Source: Roseobacter sp. GAI101 (GTDB lineage Bacteria; Pseudomonadota; Alphaproteobacteria; Rhodobacterales; Rhodobacteraceae). Taken from it: a DNA stretch of 47,732 nt. The stretch's first letter is position 1, and each line of letters opens with the position of its first letter. Position numbers and translations under genes: made by a program. The notes below the pieces were generated by a model. That model saw only the letters and a list, made by a program, of their open reading frames with translations. It searched no databases and was not told the DNA's origin. The stretch lies in the NCBI RefSeq assembly GCF_000156335.1, contig NZ_DS999213.1:2342995-2390726 (forward strand), given 5' to 3'. This document shows, piece after piece, positions 26,196 to 35,512 of the stretch.

Positions 26196-27394
26196 GCTTT
26201 CTGCGCCCAGGCAGCGGCGTGTCGCCCTGCCCATCGGCCTGTCGCGAGGCAGGCCGAGATCAGGTAGCCGCCCGTCGGAGCCTCCCAATCCAGCATCTCG
26301 CCTGCAACAAAGACACCGGGCCGCATGCGCAGCATCAGTGTGTCATCGACCGCATCAAACCGCACCCCGCCCGCCGTTGAAATCGCCTGATCCATGGGCC
26401 GCAATCCGGCATGGGTAATGCGCAGCGCCTTGAGCAGCTTTGCCAACGCTTTTGCATCCTGCGGCAACGGCCGTGCCATTTCCTGCAGCAGCGCAATCTT
26501 GGCCACGTCCAGTTTCAGCGTTTTGCGCATGTAGTTGGCCATGCTCATCTTGCCGCGCGGCTTTTCCAGCTTTTCGACCAGGGCCTTTTCGGTCTGGTCC
26601 GGCAACAGGTCCAACATCAGGGGATGCCCTTCGCGGACCCCGCGCGAGACAGTGTAGATGCCGCCGCCCTCAAGCCCTTGGGCAGAAACAAGCGCCTCTC
26701 CACGGGACCGGTAGGGGCCTGATTTCAGGCCGATCCCCTTCAGCGCCGCTCCGAAATGCGCCATCATATGGGGCGACCACTCCATTGCGATACCGGCATT
26801 GGCTGGGGCAAAAGGGGCAATTGGCACATCGCTGTCTGCCAAAGGCACAGCCCATTCGCCGGTTGACCCCAGCCGCACCCAACTGGCCCCGCCCATCGCC
26901 AGCACCGTCACGTCCGCCCGCAAGAGCTGTGGCCCCTCGGGCGTATCAAAGGCCAAATCATCGCCCTGCCACCCCGTCCAGCGCCAGCGTGTCTTGATCT
27001 GTACCTGTGCGTCGGCCAGCCGCGCAAGCCATGCCCGCAACAGGGGCGAGGCCTTCATCACGGTCGGAAACACCCGCCCGGTGGACCCGGCAAAAAGCGT
27101 CTGCCCCAGCCCCGTGGCCCAGTCCTGCACCGCAGTGTTATCGAAAGCTTCGATCATCGGGGCCAGCGCACCGCGCGCACCGGAAAATGCTGCCAGAAAG
27201 GGCTCGGACGGTTCGACCTTGGTCAGGTTCAGTCCTGATTTTCCGGCCATCAGAAACTTGCGGCCCACGGAGGGTTTATGGTCGCAAATGGTCACGGCCA
27301 AGCCCGCCTGCGCCAACATCTCGGCCGCCATGAGGCCGGCAGGGCCTGCACCGATGACAACGGCTTGGGCGCGGGTCTTGGGGTCTGTGGTCAT
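26192..27394 (-). CDS. HI0933-like / TIGR03862 family flavoprotein
   Basis: A 400-residue NAD(P)/FAD-dependent oxidoreductase-like protein. It has the N-terminal FAD-binding VVIGAGPAGLMAAEMLAQAG, the family's GRKFLMAGKSGLNLT, and the C-terminal VAGEMLDWEAPTGGYLISA. This matches the TIGR03862 branch of the HI0933/BaiN group; no reaction is established for this branch. The stop codon overlaps that of the convergent GST gene. Its start at 27394 is preceded by GGTGCCCC without a strong ribosome-binding site. Confidence 0.9.
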   Translation of the reverse strand: MTTDPKTRAQAVVIGAGPAGLMAAEMLAQAGLAVTICDHKPSVGRKFLMAGKSGLNLTKVEPSEPFLAAFSGARGALAPMIEAFDNTAVQDWATGLGQTLFAGSTGRVFPTVMKASPLLRAWLARLADAQVQIKTRWRWTGWQGDDLAFDTPEGPQLLRADVTVLAMGGASWVRLGSTGEWAVPLADSDVPIAPFAPANAGIAMEWSPHMMAHFGAALKGIGLKSGPYRSRGEALVSAQGLEGGGIYTVSRGVREGHPLMLDLLPDQTEKALVEKLEKPRGKMSMANYMRKTLKLDVAKIALLQEMARPLPQDAKALAKLLKALRITHAGLRPMDQAISTAGGVRFDAVDDTLMLRMRPGVFVAGEMLDWEAPTGGYLISACLATGRWAGRHAAAWAQKA

Positions 27395-27497
27395 GGGGCA
27401 CCCTTCGGGGGAAATCTAGAAACGATGCGCACCAATACATTGACTGAACGCCAATTGCACGACGATCATTGCACACGTCACCGTTGGAGTATCGACA

Positions 27498-27563
27498 ATG
27501 CGTATCATCCTGATCCTGACAAGCCTGACCTTGCTTGGTGCCTGCGGTATTCCGTTTATCTAG
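27498..27563 (+). CDS. Very small predicted lipoprotein (21 residues)
   Basis: ATG at 27498 opens a 21-residue frame ending TAG at 27561-27563. The peptide starts MRIILILTSLTLLGAC and ends GIPFI, a compact lipoprotein signal peptide with lipobox LLGAC and only six residues from the lipidated cysteine onwards. A GGAG lies nine bases before the start. It occupies the gap between two minus-strand genes. I recall similar tiny lipoproteins in Rhodobacteraceae genomes; this cannot be confirmed here. Too short for most gene finders. Confidence 0.6.
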   Translation: MRIILILTSLTLLGACGIPFI

Positions 27564-27586
27564 GTCGCTTGCCCAAGCGCCTGCGT

Positions 27587-28219
27587 CTATTCGTCAGCCA
27601 AACCTGGCCGGGGCACGCACATCGCCTTGATCTGGTTGGCGATATCAGGGGACGCCGCAACGGTAAGCGCAACGATGTCACGTGCCGTCGACATCAAATC
27701 ACCTGGGTCCACGATCCGGTCGACAAGCCCGTACATCAACGCCTCGTCTGCGGTGATCTTTTGACCGCCCATCAAGATCAGCTTGGTACGCGCAGGGCCG
27801 ATCAGCGCGACCATGCGCGCGGGGTCGCTGGGTTGCGGCAAGAACCCCAACTTCATCACCGGATAGAAGAACTTGGCCGTCGGTACCGCGATCCGCATGT
27901 CGCAGGCCAGTCCCATCCCCATGGCACCGCCGGCAAGTGTGCCGTTCAGCGCGCAAATGCTAAGCCCGGGCAAGGCGGCTATCGCACCCGACAGCCGTTC
28001 CCAGATCGTCGATGTGGCAAGCCCCGCGCGGGCTTCGTCCAGATCGGCACCCGCGCTGAACACTTTGCCGTTGCCTGTCAGGATCACGGCACGGGCGGCC
28101 TGGGCATCCTCCATGAAGTCGGCAAGGGACACCAACATTTCATGGGTCAGTGAATTGGCCTTTTCGGGGCGGTTGATCGTCGCGACCCAAACGTCGCCAT
28201 CGCGTGAAAATTCGATCAT
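27587..28219 (-). CDS. Crotonase-fold (enoyl-CoA hydratase/isomerase) family protein
   Basis: A 210-residue crotonase-fold protein. The oxyanion-hole segments are present: GKVFSAGADLDEAR and NGTLAGGAMGMG. However, both glutamates used by hydratases seem absent: GGAMGMGLACD has glycine where rat hydratase has the GCE glutamate, and YPVMKLGF has valine where the QPE glutamate would be. It may thus catalyse another crotonase-type reaction (isomerase, hydrolase or other) or only bind CoA esters. The ATG overlaps the stop of the upstream short-chain dehydrogenase by four bases, and the two probably work in one pathway. Confidence 0.88.
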   Translation of the reverse strand: MIEFSRDGDVWVATINRPEKANSLTHEMLVSLADFMEDAQAARAVILTGNGKVFSAGADLDEARAGLATSTIWERLSGAIAALPGLSICALNGTLAGGAMGMGLACDMRIAVPTAKFFYPVMKLGFLPQPSDPARMVALIGPARTKLILMGGQKITADEALMYGLVDRIVDPGDLMSTARDIVALTVAASPDIANQIKAMCVPRPGLADE

Positions 28220-28965
28220 ATCAGACCGACCGTCTTGCGGATGTCTTCGTCGCGAAGCGAAATTTCCTCGCCACAGAACCTGTCTGCCTCGGCGCTGCAC
28301 ATCCACAGCAGGGCGCGGGCCGGCCAATCGGCGGGAATGTGGTCTTCCCAGGCAAGCTCACTGACGGGATTGACCCCGCTTTGCTTGATCTCGCGCTGCA
28401 TCTGGGTGGCAACCGTGCCGGGTGACAGCCCGATGGCACGAATGCCGTTCGCGGCTTCCTCAAGGTGGACAGAGCGGCCCAGCATGTTCACTGCGGCTTT
28501 GGACGCACAATAATGGCTCCATGCTTCGATTGCGTGGTGGGCGGCACCTGAACTGATGGTCAGGATCGACCCGCCACCCGCCTCTTTCATCACCGGCAGC
28601 ACGGCACGCATACCGTTGTAGACACCCTTGAGGTTGATATCGATCGCCTGCCCCCAGTCATCGGGGTCGGACGTGGCAAGATGCGAGATCGGTTCGATCA
28701 CGCCGGCATTGTTGATGAACACGTCGACACTGCCAAACGCCTGCAAAGTGAAATCGACAGCGGCGGATACTTCGCCATAGCGGGCCACATTGCACGGGAT
28801 CGCGATGGCCTTCTGGCCGATCTCGCCCGCCAGATTGCCAATCGCGTCCTGCGACCGCGCCATCAGCACGACATTCGCGCCTGCCTTGGCAAACACACGC
28901 GCGGTTTCGGCCCCGATGCCACGGCTCGCGCCCGTGATCATGACGGTTTTGTTGGTCATATCCAT
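28216..28965 (-). CDS. Short-chain dehydrogenase/reductase
   Basis: A 249-residue classical SDR. The NAD(P)-binding motif is TGASRGIG, followed by NNAG in VDVFINNAGVIEP, and the catalytic Ser and YxxxK in LTISSGAAHHAIEAWSHYCASKAA (split: ISSG and YCASK). MDMTNKTVMITG at 28965 is chosen because AGGA lies eight bases upstream; MTNKTV two codons later is possible. The C-terminal tail GEEISLRDEDIRKTVGLI fits a complete protein. Its stop overlaps the crotonase gene start, suggesting a two-gene acyl-CoA or alcohol pathway, but substrates are unknown. Confidence 0.93.
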   Translation of the reverse strand: MDMTNKTVMITGASRGIGAETARVFAKAGANVVLMARSQDAIGNLAGEIGQKAIAIPCNVARYGEVSAAVDFTLQAFGSVDVFINNAGVIEPISHLATSDPDDWGQAIDINLKGVYNGMRAVLPVMKEAGGGSILTISSGAAHHAIEAWSHYCASKAAVNMLGRSVHLEEAANGIRAIGLSPGTVATQMQREIKQSGVNPVSELAWEDHIPADWPARALLWMCSAEADRFCGEEISLRDEDIRKTVGLI

Positions 28966-29192
28966 GTTGTGCTTCCTTTTTATCCTTGGTTCGGGTGTCC
29001 ACCGGTCTAGTGTCCCGAAACTGATCAATAATTAGCATCATCTTATGCGGCGACCAGATAAAAGCCCACCGCTAGGCCGAAACTTAGGATAAGGGTGAAC
29101 GCGGCTTTGCCTTGTAACCCGACCCATGGCAATTATCTATTTGTCGCGCAGCCACGCCGCGATCGCCACGGCCCTCGACATAGGAATATCGA

Positions 29193-30728
29193 ATGAACGG
29201 ACTTTACCGCGTCTTTACGACAACTTCTCTGGGCATGATTTTTATCGCTCAGGGCGCAGTGGCGGACGTGACCCCCGGCGATGTCTGGCAGGACTGGCGC
29301 GACTATATGCAAGGGGTCGGCTATGGTCTGACAGCGACTGAAAACATGTCGGGCGACCGTTTGACCGTCAGCGACCTGCGTCTTGATATGGTGACCGATC
29401 CCGATCAGGGCGAGGTCACGGTATCATTTGAAACGCTCAGCTTTGTCCAGAACGCTGACGGGACAGTTTCCGTGGTCATGCCCGATGCGATGCCGATCGT
29501 CGTTGATGTCGTCCCCAGTGACGGCGACGGTGAACCGGTCCGCATGGCACTGACGGTCAACCAGACGGGCCAGGACATGGTCGTCAGCGGCACCCCCGCC
29601 GCGATGACCAGCACCTATGCCGCCGGCCTGCTGGGGCTGACCCTTGATGCCCTGACCGTAGACGGCGAAACCCTTGATACGACGAACGCCATGATGAAGA
29701 TCATGATGACCGATGTGAAAAACACAACCCGCACCAGCATCGGCGCGATGCGCGACTACACCCAAAACAGCAGTGTCGCCTCCGTCACCTATGACATGCG
29801 GTTCAAGGACCCCAAGGAACCTGCGGTCGCCACCATTACAGGCACCTCGTCTGACTTGGCGCTGCGCGCAAACGGGGTTCTGCCGCTTGGTCTGGCGCAA
29901 ATCAGCGACATGGCGGGCATGTTACAGGCCGGCATGGATGTAAGCGGTGCCATATCCGGCGGCAACAGCACGCTGACCGTCAATATCGAAGACCCGAACA
30001 GCGGTGACACCTCGGCTGCGGTCGCCACCGAGGGCAGCACACTGACGGTCGAAACCGGCCCCGACGGCCTGAGCTATGCAGGCACGCGTCAAGGCACGAC
30101 CGTTTCCGTGCAACCACCCGAATTCCCCTTCCTGCTGTCCTTTGCCATGGATAACGCCGCCTTCAACCTAAGCGCCCCGGTGACGCAATCAGACGCCCCG
30201 CAAGATTTTGCCCTTGGCCTGAACATCGGCGACTTCACCATGTCGGACATGATCTGGGGCATGATCAATCCCCAAGGCAACCTGCCGCGCGACCCCGCGT
30301 CTATCGCGCTGGACCTGACCGGCAAGCTGACCCTTCTGGCGGATTACCTGGACCCCGACGCCGCAGAACAGATCGCCGAGACGGGTGACATGCCCGCCCA
30401 GGTCGAAAGCGTGAACCTGAATTCACTGATCGTCGATGCCCTTGGTGCCAAGCTGACAGGCAACGGGTCTGCGGTTTTCGACAACTCGGACCCAGATACC
30501 AGCGGCTTGCTGACGCCGGCAGGCGCGATAGACCTCAAGCTTGTGGGGGGGAACACGCTGTTGGACAGTCTGGTTGAATCCGGTCTGTTGCCTGCAAACA
30601 TGGCCATGGGCGCGCGAATGATGATGGGCATGTTCGCTGTGCCTGGTGACGGTGACGACACACTAACCTCAAAGCTGGAGTTCACCCGCTCGGGCGCGAT
30701 TCTGGCCAACGGGCAGCGGATTCGATAA
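29193..30728 (+). CDS. DUF2125 domain protein, predicted exported
   Basis: A 511-residue protein with an N-terminal signal sequence (GMIFIAQGAVADV, cut near residue 24) and a long, low-complexity mature part rich in Thr, Asp, Gly and Met, matching alphaproteobacterial DUF2125 proteins (e.g. VWQDWRDYMQGVGYGLTA near the start). The alternation of polar and hydrophobic residues suggests extended beta structure, possibly a periplasmic lipid- or envelope-associated protein, but no function is known. It has its own upstream gap (227 bases to the SDR start) and precedes pmbA by 87 bases. Confidence 0.88.
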   Translation: MNGLYRVFTTTSLGMIFIAQGAVADVTPGDVWQDWRDYMQGVGYGLTATENMSGDRLTVSDLRLDMVTDPDQGEVTVSFETLSFVQNADGTVSVVMPDAMPIVVDVVPSDGDGEPVRMALTVNQTGQDMVVSGTPAAMTSTYAAGLLGLTLDALTVDGETLDTTNAMMKIMMTDVKNTTRTSIGAMRDYTQNSSVASVTYDMRFKDPKEPAVATITGTSSDLALRANGVLPLGLAQISDMAGMLQAGMDVSGAISGGNSTLTVNIEDPNSGDTSAAVATEGSTLTVETGPDGLSYAGTRQGTTVSVQPPEFPFLLSFAMDNAAFNLSAPVTQSDAPQDFALGLNIGDFTMSDMIWGMINPQGNLPRDPASIALDLTGKLTLLADYLDPDAAEQIAETGDMPAQVESVNLNSLIVDALGAKLTGNGSAVFDNSDPDTSGLLTPAGAIDLKLVGGNTLLDSLVESGLLPANMAMGARMMMGMFAVPGDGDDTLTSKLEFTRSGAILANGQRIR

Positions 30729-30815
30729 CCGCCTTGCCCCATCCTTCAACAGCGCGTCCCTTGCGAACCTGCAAGCGGGGGGTTAGCTGTCCATTGAATT
30801 TCCAAGGAGCTTTCC

Positions 30816-32162
30816 ATGTCGCAATCCCTTGATGCGCTTACCAAAGCATTGTTGCACGCCGCCAAGCAGGCAGGCGCGGATAGTGCCGATTCCATGGCCG
30901 TCCGCGGGACGTCTGTCAGCGTCGATGTGCGCGGCGGCACCCTGGAACAAGCCGAGCGTGCCGAGGGTACCGACATCGGCTTGCGCGTGTTTGTCGGCAA
31001 AAGGTCGGCGAATGTGTCGGCCTCGGACACGTCTGACCGCACCATCGAAGAAATGGCGTTCCGCGCCGTCGCCATGGCAAAAGAAGCCCCCGAAAATCCC
31101 TATACGGGCCTTGCCGATCCCGATCAGCTGGCCACGACCTGGGACATTGACGCGCTGGAGCTCTGCGATCCGACAGCAGAACCCTCCCCCGAAGCCTTGC
31201 AAGATGATGCCGCACGGGCCGAAGCGGCTGGCCTTGCGGTAAAAGGGGTAAGCCAGGTCCAATCTGCCAGCGCAGGATATGGCGCACAGCAGGTTCATCT
31301 GGCCGCATCCAACGGTTTCGAAGGCGGATACCGCCGCACCGATCGCGGCCTGTCTTGCGTGGCGATTGCAGGGACCGGCACCGGGATGGAGCGGGACTAT
31401 GACGGCGACAGCCGCATCTTTCAGGCCGATCTGCGCAGCGCCGAAGACATCGGCACATCCGCTGGCGAACGTGCTCTGGCCCGGATGGACGCGCGCAAAC
31501 CGCCCACAGGGGCCTATCCGGTGCTGTTCGACGAACGCATTTCCTCGACGTTGATCGGGCATTTGCTGGCGGCAGTCAGCGGATCGGCGATTGCGCGTGG
31601 CGCATCATGGCTGCGCGATGCCATGGGCGAAAACGTCTTGCCCAAAGGCCTGTCGATCATCGAAGACCCGCACCGCCCGCGCACATCGGGCTCGCGCCCG
31701 TTTGACGCCGAAGGCCTGCCCACGGGCAGACGCGTGATTGTCGAAGACGGCACGCTGAGAGGATGGACGCTTGATCTGGCGACCGCGCGCAAATTGGGGA
31801 TGGCCCCGACCGGAAACGCTGCCCGCGGTCCGGGATCAAACCCCGGCCCGTCGGTCTGGAACATCGAATTGACCCAAGGGGACGTCACGCGTGAAGACCT
31901 GATCAAACAGATGGGGACCGGGCTGCTGGTCACTTCGATGATCGGATCGACGATCAACCCCAACACGGGCGATTATTCGCGCGGGGCCTCGGGCCTCTGG
32001 GTCGAGAATGGCGAAATCACCCACGCGATCAATGAATGCACCATCGCGGGCAACCTGCGCGATATGCTGGGCAGCATCGTGCCTGCCAACGACGCCCGCA
32101 CCCATCTTAGCCGCGTGGTGCCGTCGCTTCTGATACCGGGGATGACACTTGCCGGCGCATGA
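30816..32162 (+). CDS. pmbA: TldE/PmbA metalloprotease subunit
   Basis: A 448-residue TldD/PmbA-family protein. It lacks the HExxxH zinc motif of TldD, as expected for the PmbA (TldE) partner, and shows the family's ARMDARKPPTGAYPVLFD, STLIGHLLAAVSGSAIARG and ITHAINECTIAGNLRDML segments. TldD-TldE complexes degrade unfolded or modified peptides. No tldD gene is in the window. AAGGAGCTTTCC gives a good ribosome-binding site before the ATG. Its last 14 bases overlap the next gene. Confidence 0.94.
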   Translation: MSQSLDALTKALLHAAKQAGADSADSMAVRGTSVSVDVRGGTLEQAERAEGTDIGLRVFVGKRSANVSASDTSDRTIEEMAFRAVAMAKEAPENPYTGLADPDQLATTWDIDALELCDPTAEPSPEALQDDAARAEAAGLAVKGVSQVQSASAGYGAQQVHLAASNGFEGGYRRTDRGLSCVAIAGTGTGMERDYDGDSRIFQADLRSAEDIGTSAGERALARMDARKPPTGAYPVLFDERISSTLIGHLLAAVSGSAIARGASWLRDAMGENVLPKGLSIIEDPHRPRTSGSRPFDAEGLPTGRRVIVEDGTLRGWTLDLATARKLGMAPTGNAARGPGSNPGPSVWNIELTQGDVTREDLIKQMGTGLLVTSMIGSTINPNTGDYSRGASGLWVENGEITHAINECTIAGNLRDMLGSIVPANDARTHLSRVVPSLLIPGMTLAGA

Positions 32163-32925
32163 TCTTGACCTTTTGATCGACTGCGCCCGCAAGGCCGGTC
32201 AAATCGCCTTGGGCTTTTCGGGTCAAACGGCGAAACGCTGGGACAAAGCCGACGGCGCTGGCCCCGTGACCGAAGCGGATCTGGCCGTGAACGCCATGCT
32301 GCACGCCGATCTGATCGCCGCGCGGCCCGACTATGGCTGGCTGTCCGAGGAAAGCGAAGACGGTGCCCGACGGTTAAGCCAGTCCGAGGTTTTCATTATC
32401 GACCCGATTGACGGCACGCGCAGCTTTATCGAAGGCTCTGACACCTGGTCCCATTCGCTGGCCGTCGCGCAAAACGGCCAGATCACCGCAGCGGTGGTGT
32501 TCCTGCCCATGCTCGACCGGCTTTTCGCGGCATCCCTGGGGGGCGGTGCAACGTTGAACGGCGAAAAAATCAGTGCCTCCGAAACACGGGGGCTGACCAA
32601 TGCCACGGTGCTTGCCACCAAACCCGTTATGGCCGAACAGCATTGGCAAGGCGATCCGGGTTTCAAGCGCGCGCACCGTCCTTCATTGGCCTACCGATTG
32701 GGATTGGTGGGGCAAGGCCGGTTTGACGCGATGGTCACCCTGCGCAAAAGCTGGGAATGGGACATTGCCGCAGGCGCGCTGATCGTGACCGAAGCAGGTG
32801 GGCTTTGTACAGATAAAACCGGCGGTCCTTTACGGTTTAATAACGCCGATCCCCGACTGAATGGGGTTCTTGCGGGGGGCGCTTCGGTCCATGCGGATAT
32901 TCTGAGCAGCCTTGCCCCCGCGTGA
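32149..32925 (+). CDS. Inositol monophosphatase family protein (CysQ-like)
   Basis: A 258-residue metal-dependent phosphatase of the IMPase/CysQ/FBPase superfamily. Motifs: WLSEESEDG, the metal-binding IDPIDGTRSFIEG, and the terminal SWEWDIAAGALIVTEAGG. Substrates across the family include inositol phosphates, PAP and fructose bisphosphate; the CysQ type is possible. It starts with TTG at 32149, six bases after GGGGA and 14 bases inside pmbA; no in-frame ATG exists nearby. It precedes the small DUF4170 gene. Confidence 0.9.
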   Translation: MPAHDLDLLIDCARKAGQIALGFSGQTAKRWDKADGAGPVTEADLAVNAMLHADLIAARPDYGWLSEESEDGARRLSQSEVFIIDPIDGTRSFIEGSDTWSHSLAVAQNGQITAAVVFLPMLDRLFAASLGGGATLNGEKISASETRGLTNATVLATKPVMAEQHWQGDPGFKRAHRPSLAYRLGLVGQGRFDAMVTLRKSWEWDIAAGALIVTEAGGLCTDKTGGPLRFNNADPRLNGVLAGGASVHADILSSLAPA

Positions 32926-32980
32926 TCCAATGCCTTAGATAGACCCCAAGGCCATCTCTTTGAAAACAAAGGACAGCACC

Positions 32981-33223
32981 ATGACCCAACGCCTGCATCT
33001 CGTCTTTGGCGGTGAACTGGTTTCACCCACCGGGACCGCTTTCAAGAATGTGGATGACATCCACGTTGTTGGCATCTTCCCAAATTACGCCAGCGCCTAT
33101 GACGCCTGGAAGAACGAGGCACAGCGCACCGTGGACAACGCGCATATGCGCTATTTCATTGCCCACCTGCACCGGTTACGCGACGAAGAAGCGGCTGCAT
33201 CTTCGACCGAAGAACTGGGCTAA
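32981..33223 (+). CDS. DUF4170 domain protein
   Basis: An 80-residue protein with the conserved alphaproteobacterial sequence around LHLVFGGELVSPTGTAFKN, VGIFPNYASAYDAWKNEAQR and MRYFIAHLHRL, as in DUF4170. Its function is unknown. It regularly precedes the Kdo transferase/lpxK pair in Rhodobacterales as far as I recall, so a link to lipid A or outer-membrane synthesis is possible. AAAGGA lies seven bases ahead of the ATG; the next gene starts 6 bases after its stop. Confidence 0.9.
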   Translation: MTQRLHLVFGGELVSPTGTAFKNVDDIHVVGIFPNYASAYDAWKNEAQRTVDNAHMRYFIAHLHRLRDEEAAASSTEELG

Positions 33224-33229
33224 CCCACG

Positions 33230-34459
33230 ATGGCGGGGTCGTTTGGGTTGACGGCGTATCGCGCTTTTGCCGGCCGAGGTGCTGCGGCACCGTTTGAACC
33301 CGTGGCCATCCGCCCCCAAGGCGAACTGGTCTGGTGCCATGCCCCCGAACCCGGCAGCCTTATCGCGATCCAGGACCTTGCCGCGCGCCTGTGCCGCAGC
33401 CGATCAGGGCTAAGCGTGCTGATCACGGTCCCGCCGTCAGCAAACGGAACGGAGCTGCCGAAACCCTCGCATAGCGATGTGTTGATCGATACCTTGCCAG
33501 AAGATCACCCCGCCAGCGTCGCCAAATTTCTGGACCACTGGCAGCCGAATGCCTGCATCTGGGTTTGGGGGCGCTTGCGCCCGAACATGATCCTCTCCCT
33601 GGCCAAAAGGTCCTGCCCGATGTTCCTGATCGATGTCGACAGCGACGGGTTTGACGGGCGGCGGGACCGCTGGCTTCGGGATCTGACACGGGATCTGCTG
33701 TCTCACTTCTCGGCGATCCTGGCGCGGTCAGAGGCGGGGTTTCAGCGCCTGGTCCGCCTTGGCGTTGCCCGCGACGACATCGAAGTAACCGCAGCGCTGC
33801 AAGCCGGTGGGCAGGCCCTGCCCTGCATTGAATCCGATCTGGCGGATCTGTCGGCCGCGTTGGTCGGCCGACCCATCTGGTTCGCCAACCAAGTGCTCGA
33901 GGCCGAGCTTGGCACGGTATTGACAGCACACCGTCAGGCCCTTCGGCTGTCGCACCGGTTGCTGTTGATCCTGCAGCCCGCTGACCCTGCCCAAACCGAT
34001 ACCTTCGCTGCCCGGATGGCAGAGCTTGATTTTCGCGTGTTGCGATGGGGCGATGGGGGCTATCCCGATGCGTCGACCCAAGTGATGATCGCGGATGATC
34101 CCGCCGAAATCGGGCTGTTCTACCGGCTGGCCCCAGTGTCGTTTCTGGGCAGTTCGCTGGTCAACGGCGGCGGCGGGTGCGATCCTTTCGAGGCCGCCGC
34201 ACTTGGGTCAGCCGTGCTTTACGGCCCCAAGGTCCGGCGGTTCTTGCCCTCTTATACCCGGCTTGCAGCCGAAGGGGCGGCGCGGATCGTCAATGACGCC
34301 ACGGCACTGGGCACGGCTGTCAGCCGCTTGATCGCACCCGACCAAACCGCCGCGATGGCCCATGCGGGCTGGGATGTGATCAGCCGGGGGGCCGCACTGA
34401 CGGATAAGGTGGTCGATCTGGTTCAAGACACCCTTGACCTGCAAGAGGCCGGAGGATGA
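33230..34459 (+). CDS. Kdo transferase (WaaA)-like glycosyltransferase, divergent
   Basis: A 409-residue GT-B-type protein with the position and overall pattern of 3-deoxy-D-manno-octulosonic acid transferase. The C-terminal half is recognisable ([20 protein letters not shown] matching the GGSL...GGHNPLEAAA region of WaaA), as is [15 protein letters not shown] in the N-terminal half. Yet the expected catalytic glutamate motif H-A-x-S-x-G-E reads HAPEPGS (residues 37-43), and the FVETELWPN motif reads WVWGRLRPN, so both conserved acidic positions are changed. It overlaps lpxK by four bases, tying it to lipid A synthesis. It may be a second, altered transferase or a non-catalytic relative. Confidence 0.75.
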   Translation: MAGSFGLTAYRAFAGRGAAAPFEPVAIRPQGELVWCHAPEPGSLIAIQDLAARLCRSRSGLSVLITVPPSANGTELPKPSHSDVLIDTLPEDHPASVAKFLDHWQPNACIWVWGRLRPNMILSLAKRSCPMFLIDVDSDGFDGRRDRWLRDLTRDLLSHFSAILARSEAGFQRLVRLGVARDDIEVTAALQAGGQALPCIESDLADLSAALVGRPIWFANQVLEAELGTVLTAHRQALRLSHRLLLILQPADPAQTDTFAARMAELDFRVLRWGDGGYPDASTQVMIADDPAEIGLFYRLAPVSFLGSSLVNGGGGCDPFEAAALGSAVLYGPKVRRFLPSYTRLAAEGAARIVNDATALGTAVSRLIAPDQTAAMAHAGWDVISRGAALTDKVVDLVQDTLDLQEAGG

Positions 34460-35448
34460 GCCGCCCCCCCGCTTTCTGGTATCTGCCGCGCCCCGATTGG
34501 CGCGCGCGTTTGCTGCAACCGCTTGGCGCGCTTTACGCCAAGGCTACCGCGCGCAGGTTGGCCCAAGGCACACCGGAAAAGCTGGATATTCCGGTGGTCT
34601 GCGTCGGCAACATCAATGCAGGCGGAACCGGAAAAACGCCCACGGTGATGGCCGTGGTTGAACACCTGCGCAATATTTACCACACGCCGCATATCGTGTC
34701 GCGCGGATATGGCGGCACCGAAAAAGGGCCCCTGCAAGTCGACCCGGCAAGGCATACCGCAGCCCAAGTTGGCGACGAACCTTTGCTGCTCGCCGCTTTC
34801 GCGGAGGTCTGGGTCGCCAAGGATCGGGCAGCCGGGGCGCGTGCGGCGCAGCAGGCCGGGGCCAGCGTCGTGGTGTTGGATGACGGCTTTCAAAATCCGG
34901 CGGTGTCCCAAGACCTGAGCATCGTGGTCGTCGATGCCGCGAAAGGTTTTGGCAATGGCCTGTGCCTTCCGGCGGGGCCCCTGCGCGAGCCGGTGCAAAC
35001 GGGATTGGCGCGCGCGGATCTTGTGCTCTCGATCGGCAGTGACAGCGATCAGGAAGGCTTTGATACCACGGCCCTACCATCTGGTCTGCCCCACGTACGG
35101 GCCGAATTGAAACCGTTGCAAACCGGCATGGATTGGTCTGACACCCGCGCCTTGGCCTTTGCCGGAATAGGACATCCGGAAAAGTTCTTTGCGACCCTCA
35201 AGGGATTGGGTGCCAAGATCGTCCACGCGGAGGCGCTTGACGATCATCAGGCGCTGTCAACGGCACTTTTGACACGGCTTGAAGCAGATGCATTTGCCAA
35301 GGGCGCGCAGCTTGTAACGACAGAAAAGGACGCCGTCCGGTTGCCGGCGTCCTTTCGGATGAAAGTCATCACACTGCCCGTGCGTCTGGACCTACCGCCC
35401 CAGAATGCGCTGTTCGACGCCTTGGATCGATTGCCCAAGCCCGCATAG
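34456..35448 (+). CDS. lpxK: Tetraacyldisaccharide 4'-kinase
   Basis: A 330-residue membrane-associated kinase that phosphorylates the 4' position of the lipid A disaccharide. The Walker A segment [17 protein letters not shown] is near residue 55, followed by HIVSRGYGG and the catalytic-region [20 protein letters not shown]. Its N-terminus, with [23 protein letters not shown], is the membrane-interacting helix. It begins inside the stop of the preceding WaaA-like gene. Confidence 0.96.
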   Translation: MSRPPAFWYLPRPDWRARLLQPLGALYAKATARRLAQGTPEKLDIPVVCVGNINAGGTGKTPTVMAVVEHLRNIYHTPHIVSRGYGGTEKGPLQVDPARHTAAQVGDEPLLLAAFAEVWVAKDRAAGARAAQQAGASVVVLDDGFQNPAVSQDLSIVVVDAAKGFGNGLCLPAGPLREPVQTGLARADLVLSIGSDSDQEGFDTTALPSGLPHVRAELKPLQTGMDWSDTRALAFAGIGHPEKFFATLKGLGAKIVHAEALDDHQALSTALLTRLEADAFAKGAQLVTTEKDAVRLPASFRMKVITLPVRLDLPPQNALFDALDRLPKPA

Positions 35449-35501
35449 CTGGCCGGAATTTTCAAAAATCCCGATCCGTTTTCTTCGAAGGAAACGGCCA
35501 G
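35449..35501. terminator. Probable hairpin terminator between convergent lpxK and CoA-transferase
   Basis: The gap contains nested inverted repeats: CTGGCCG (35449-35455) with CGGCCAG (35495-35501), and CCGTTTTC (35476-35483) with GGAAACGG (35490-35497, one wobble). The two cannot form fully at once. A T-rich stretch lies inside the outer repeat, not behind it, so efficiency is uncertain. Confidence 0.4.
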
Positions 35502-35512
35502 TCCGTCAACTT

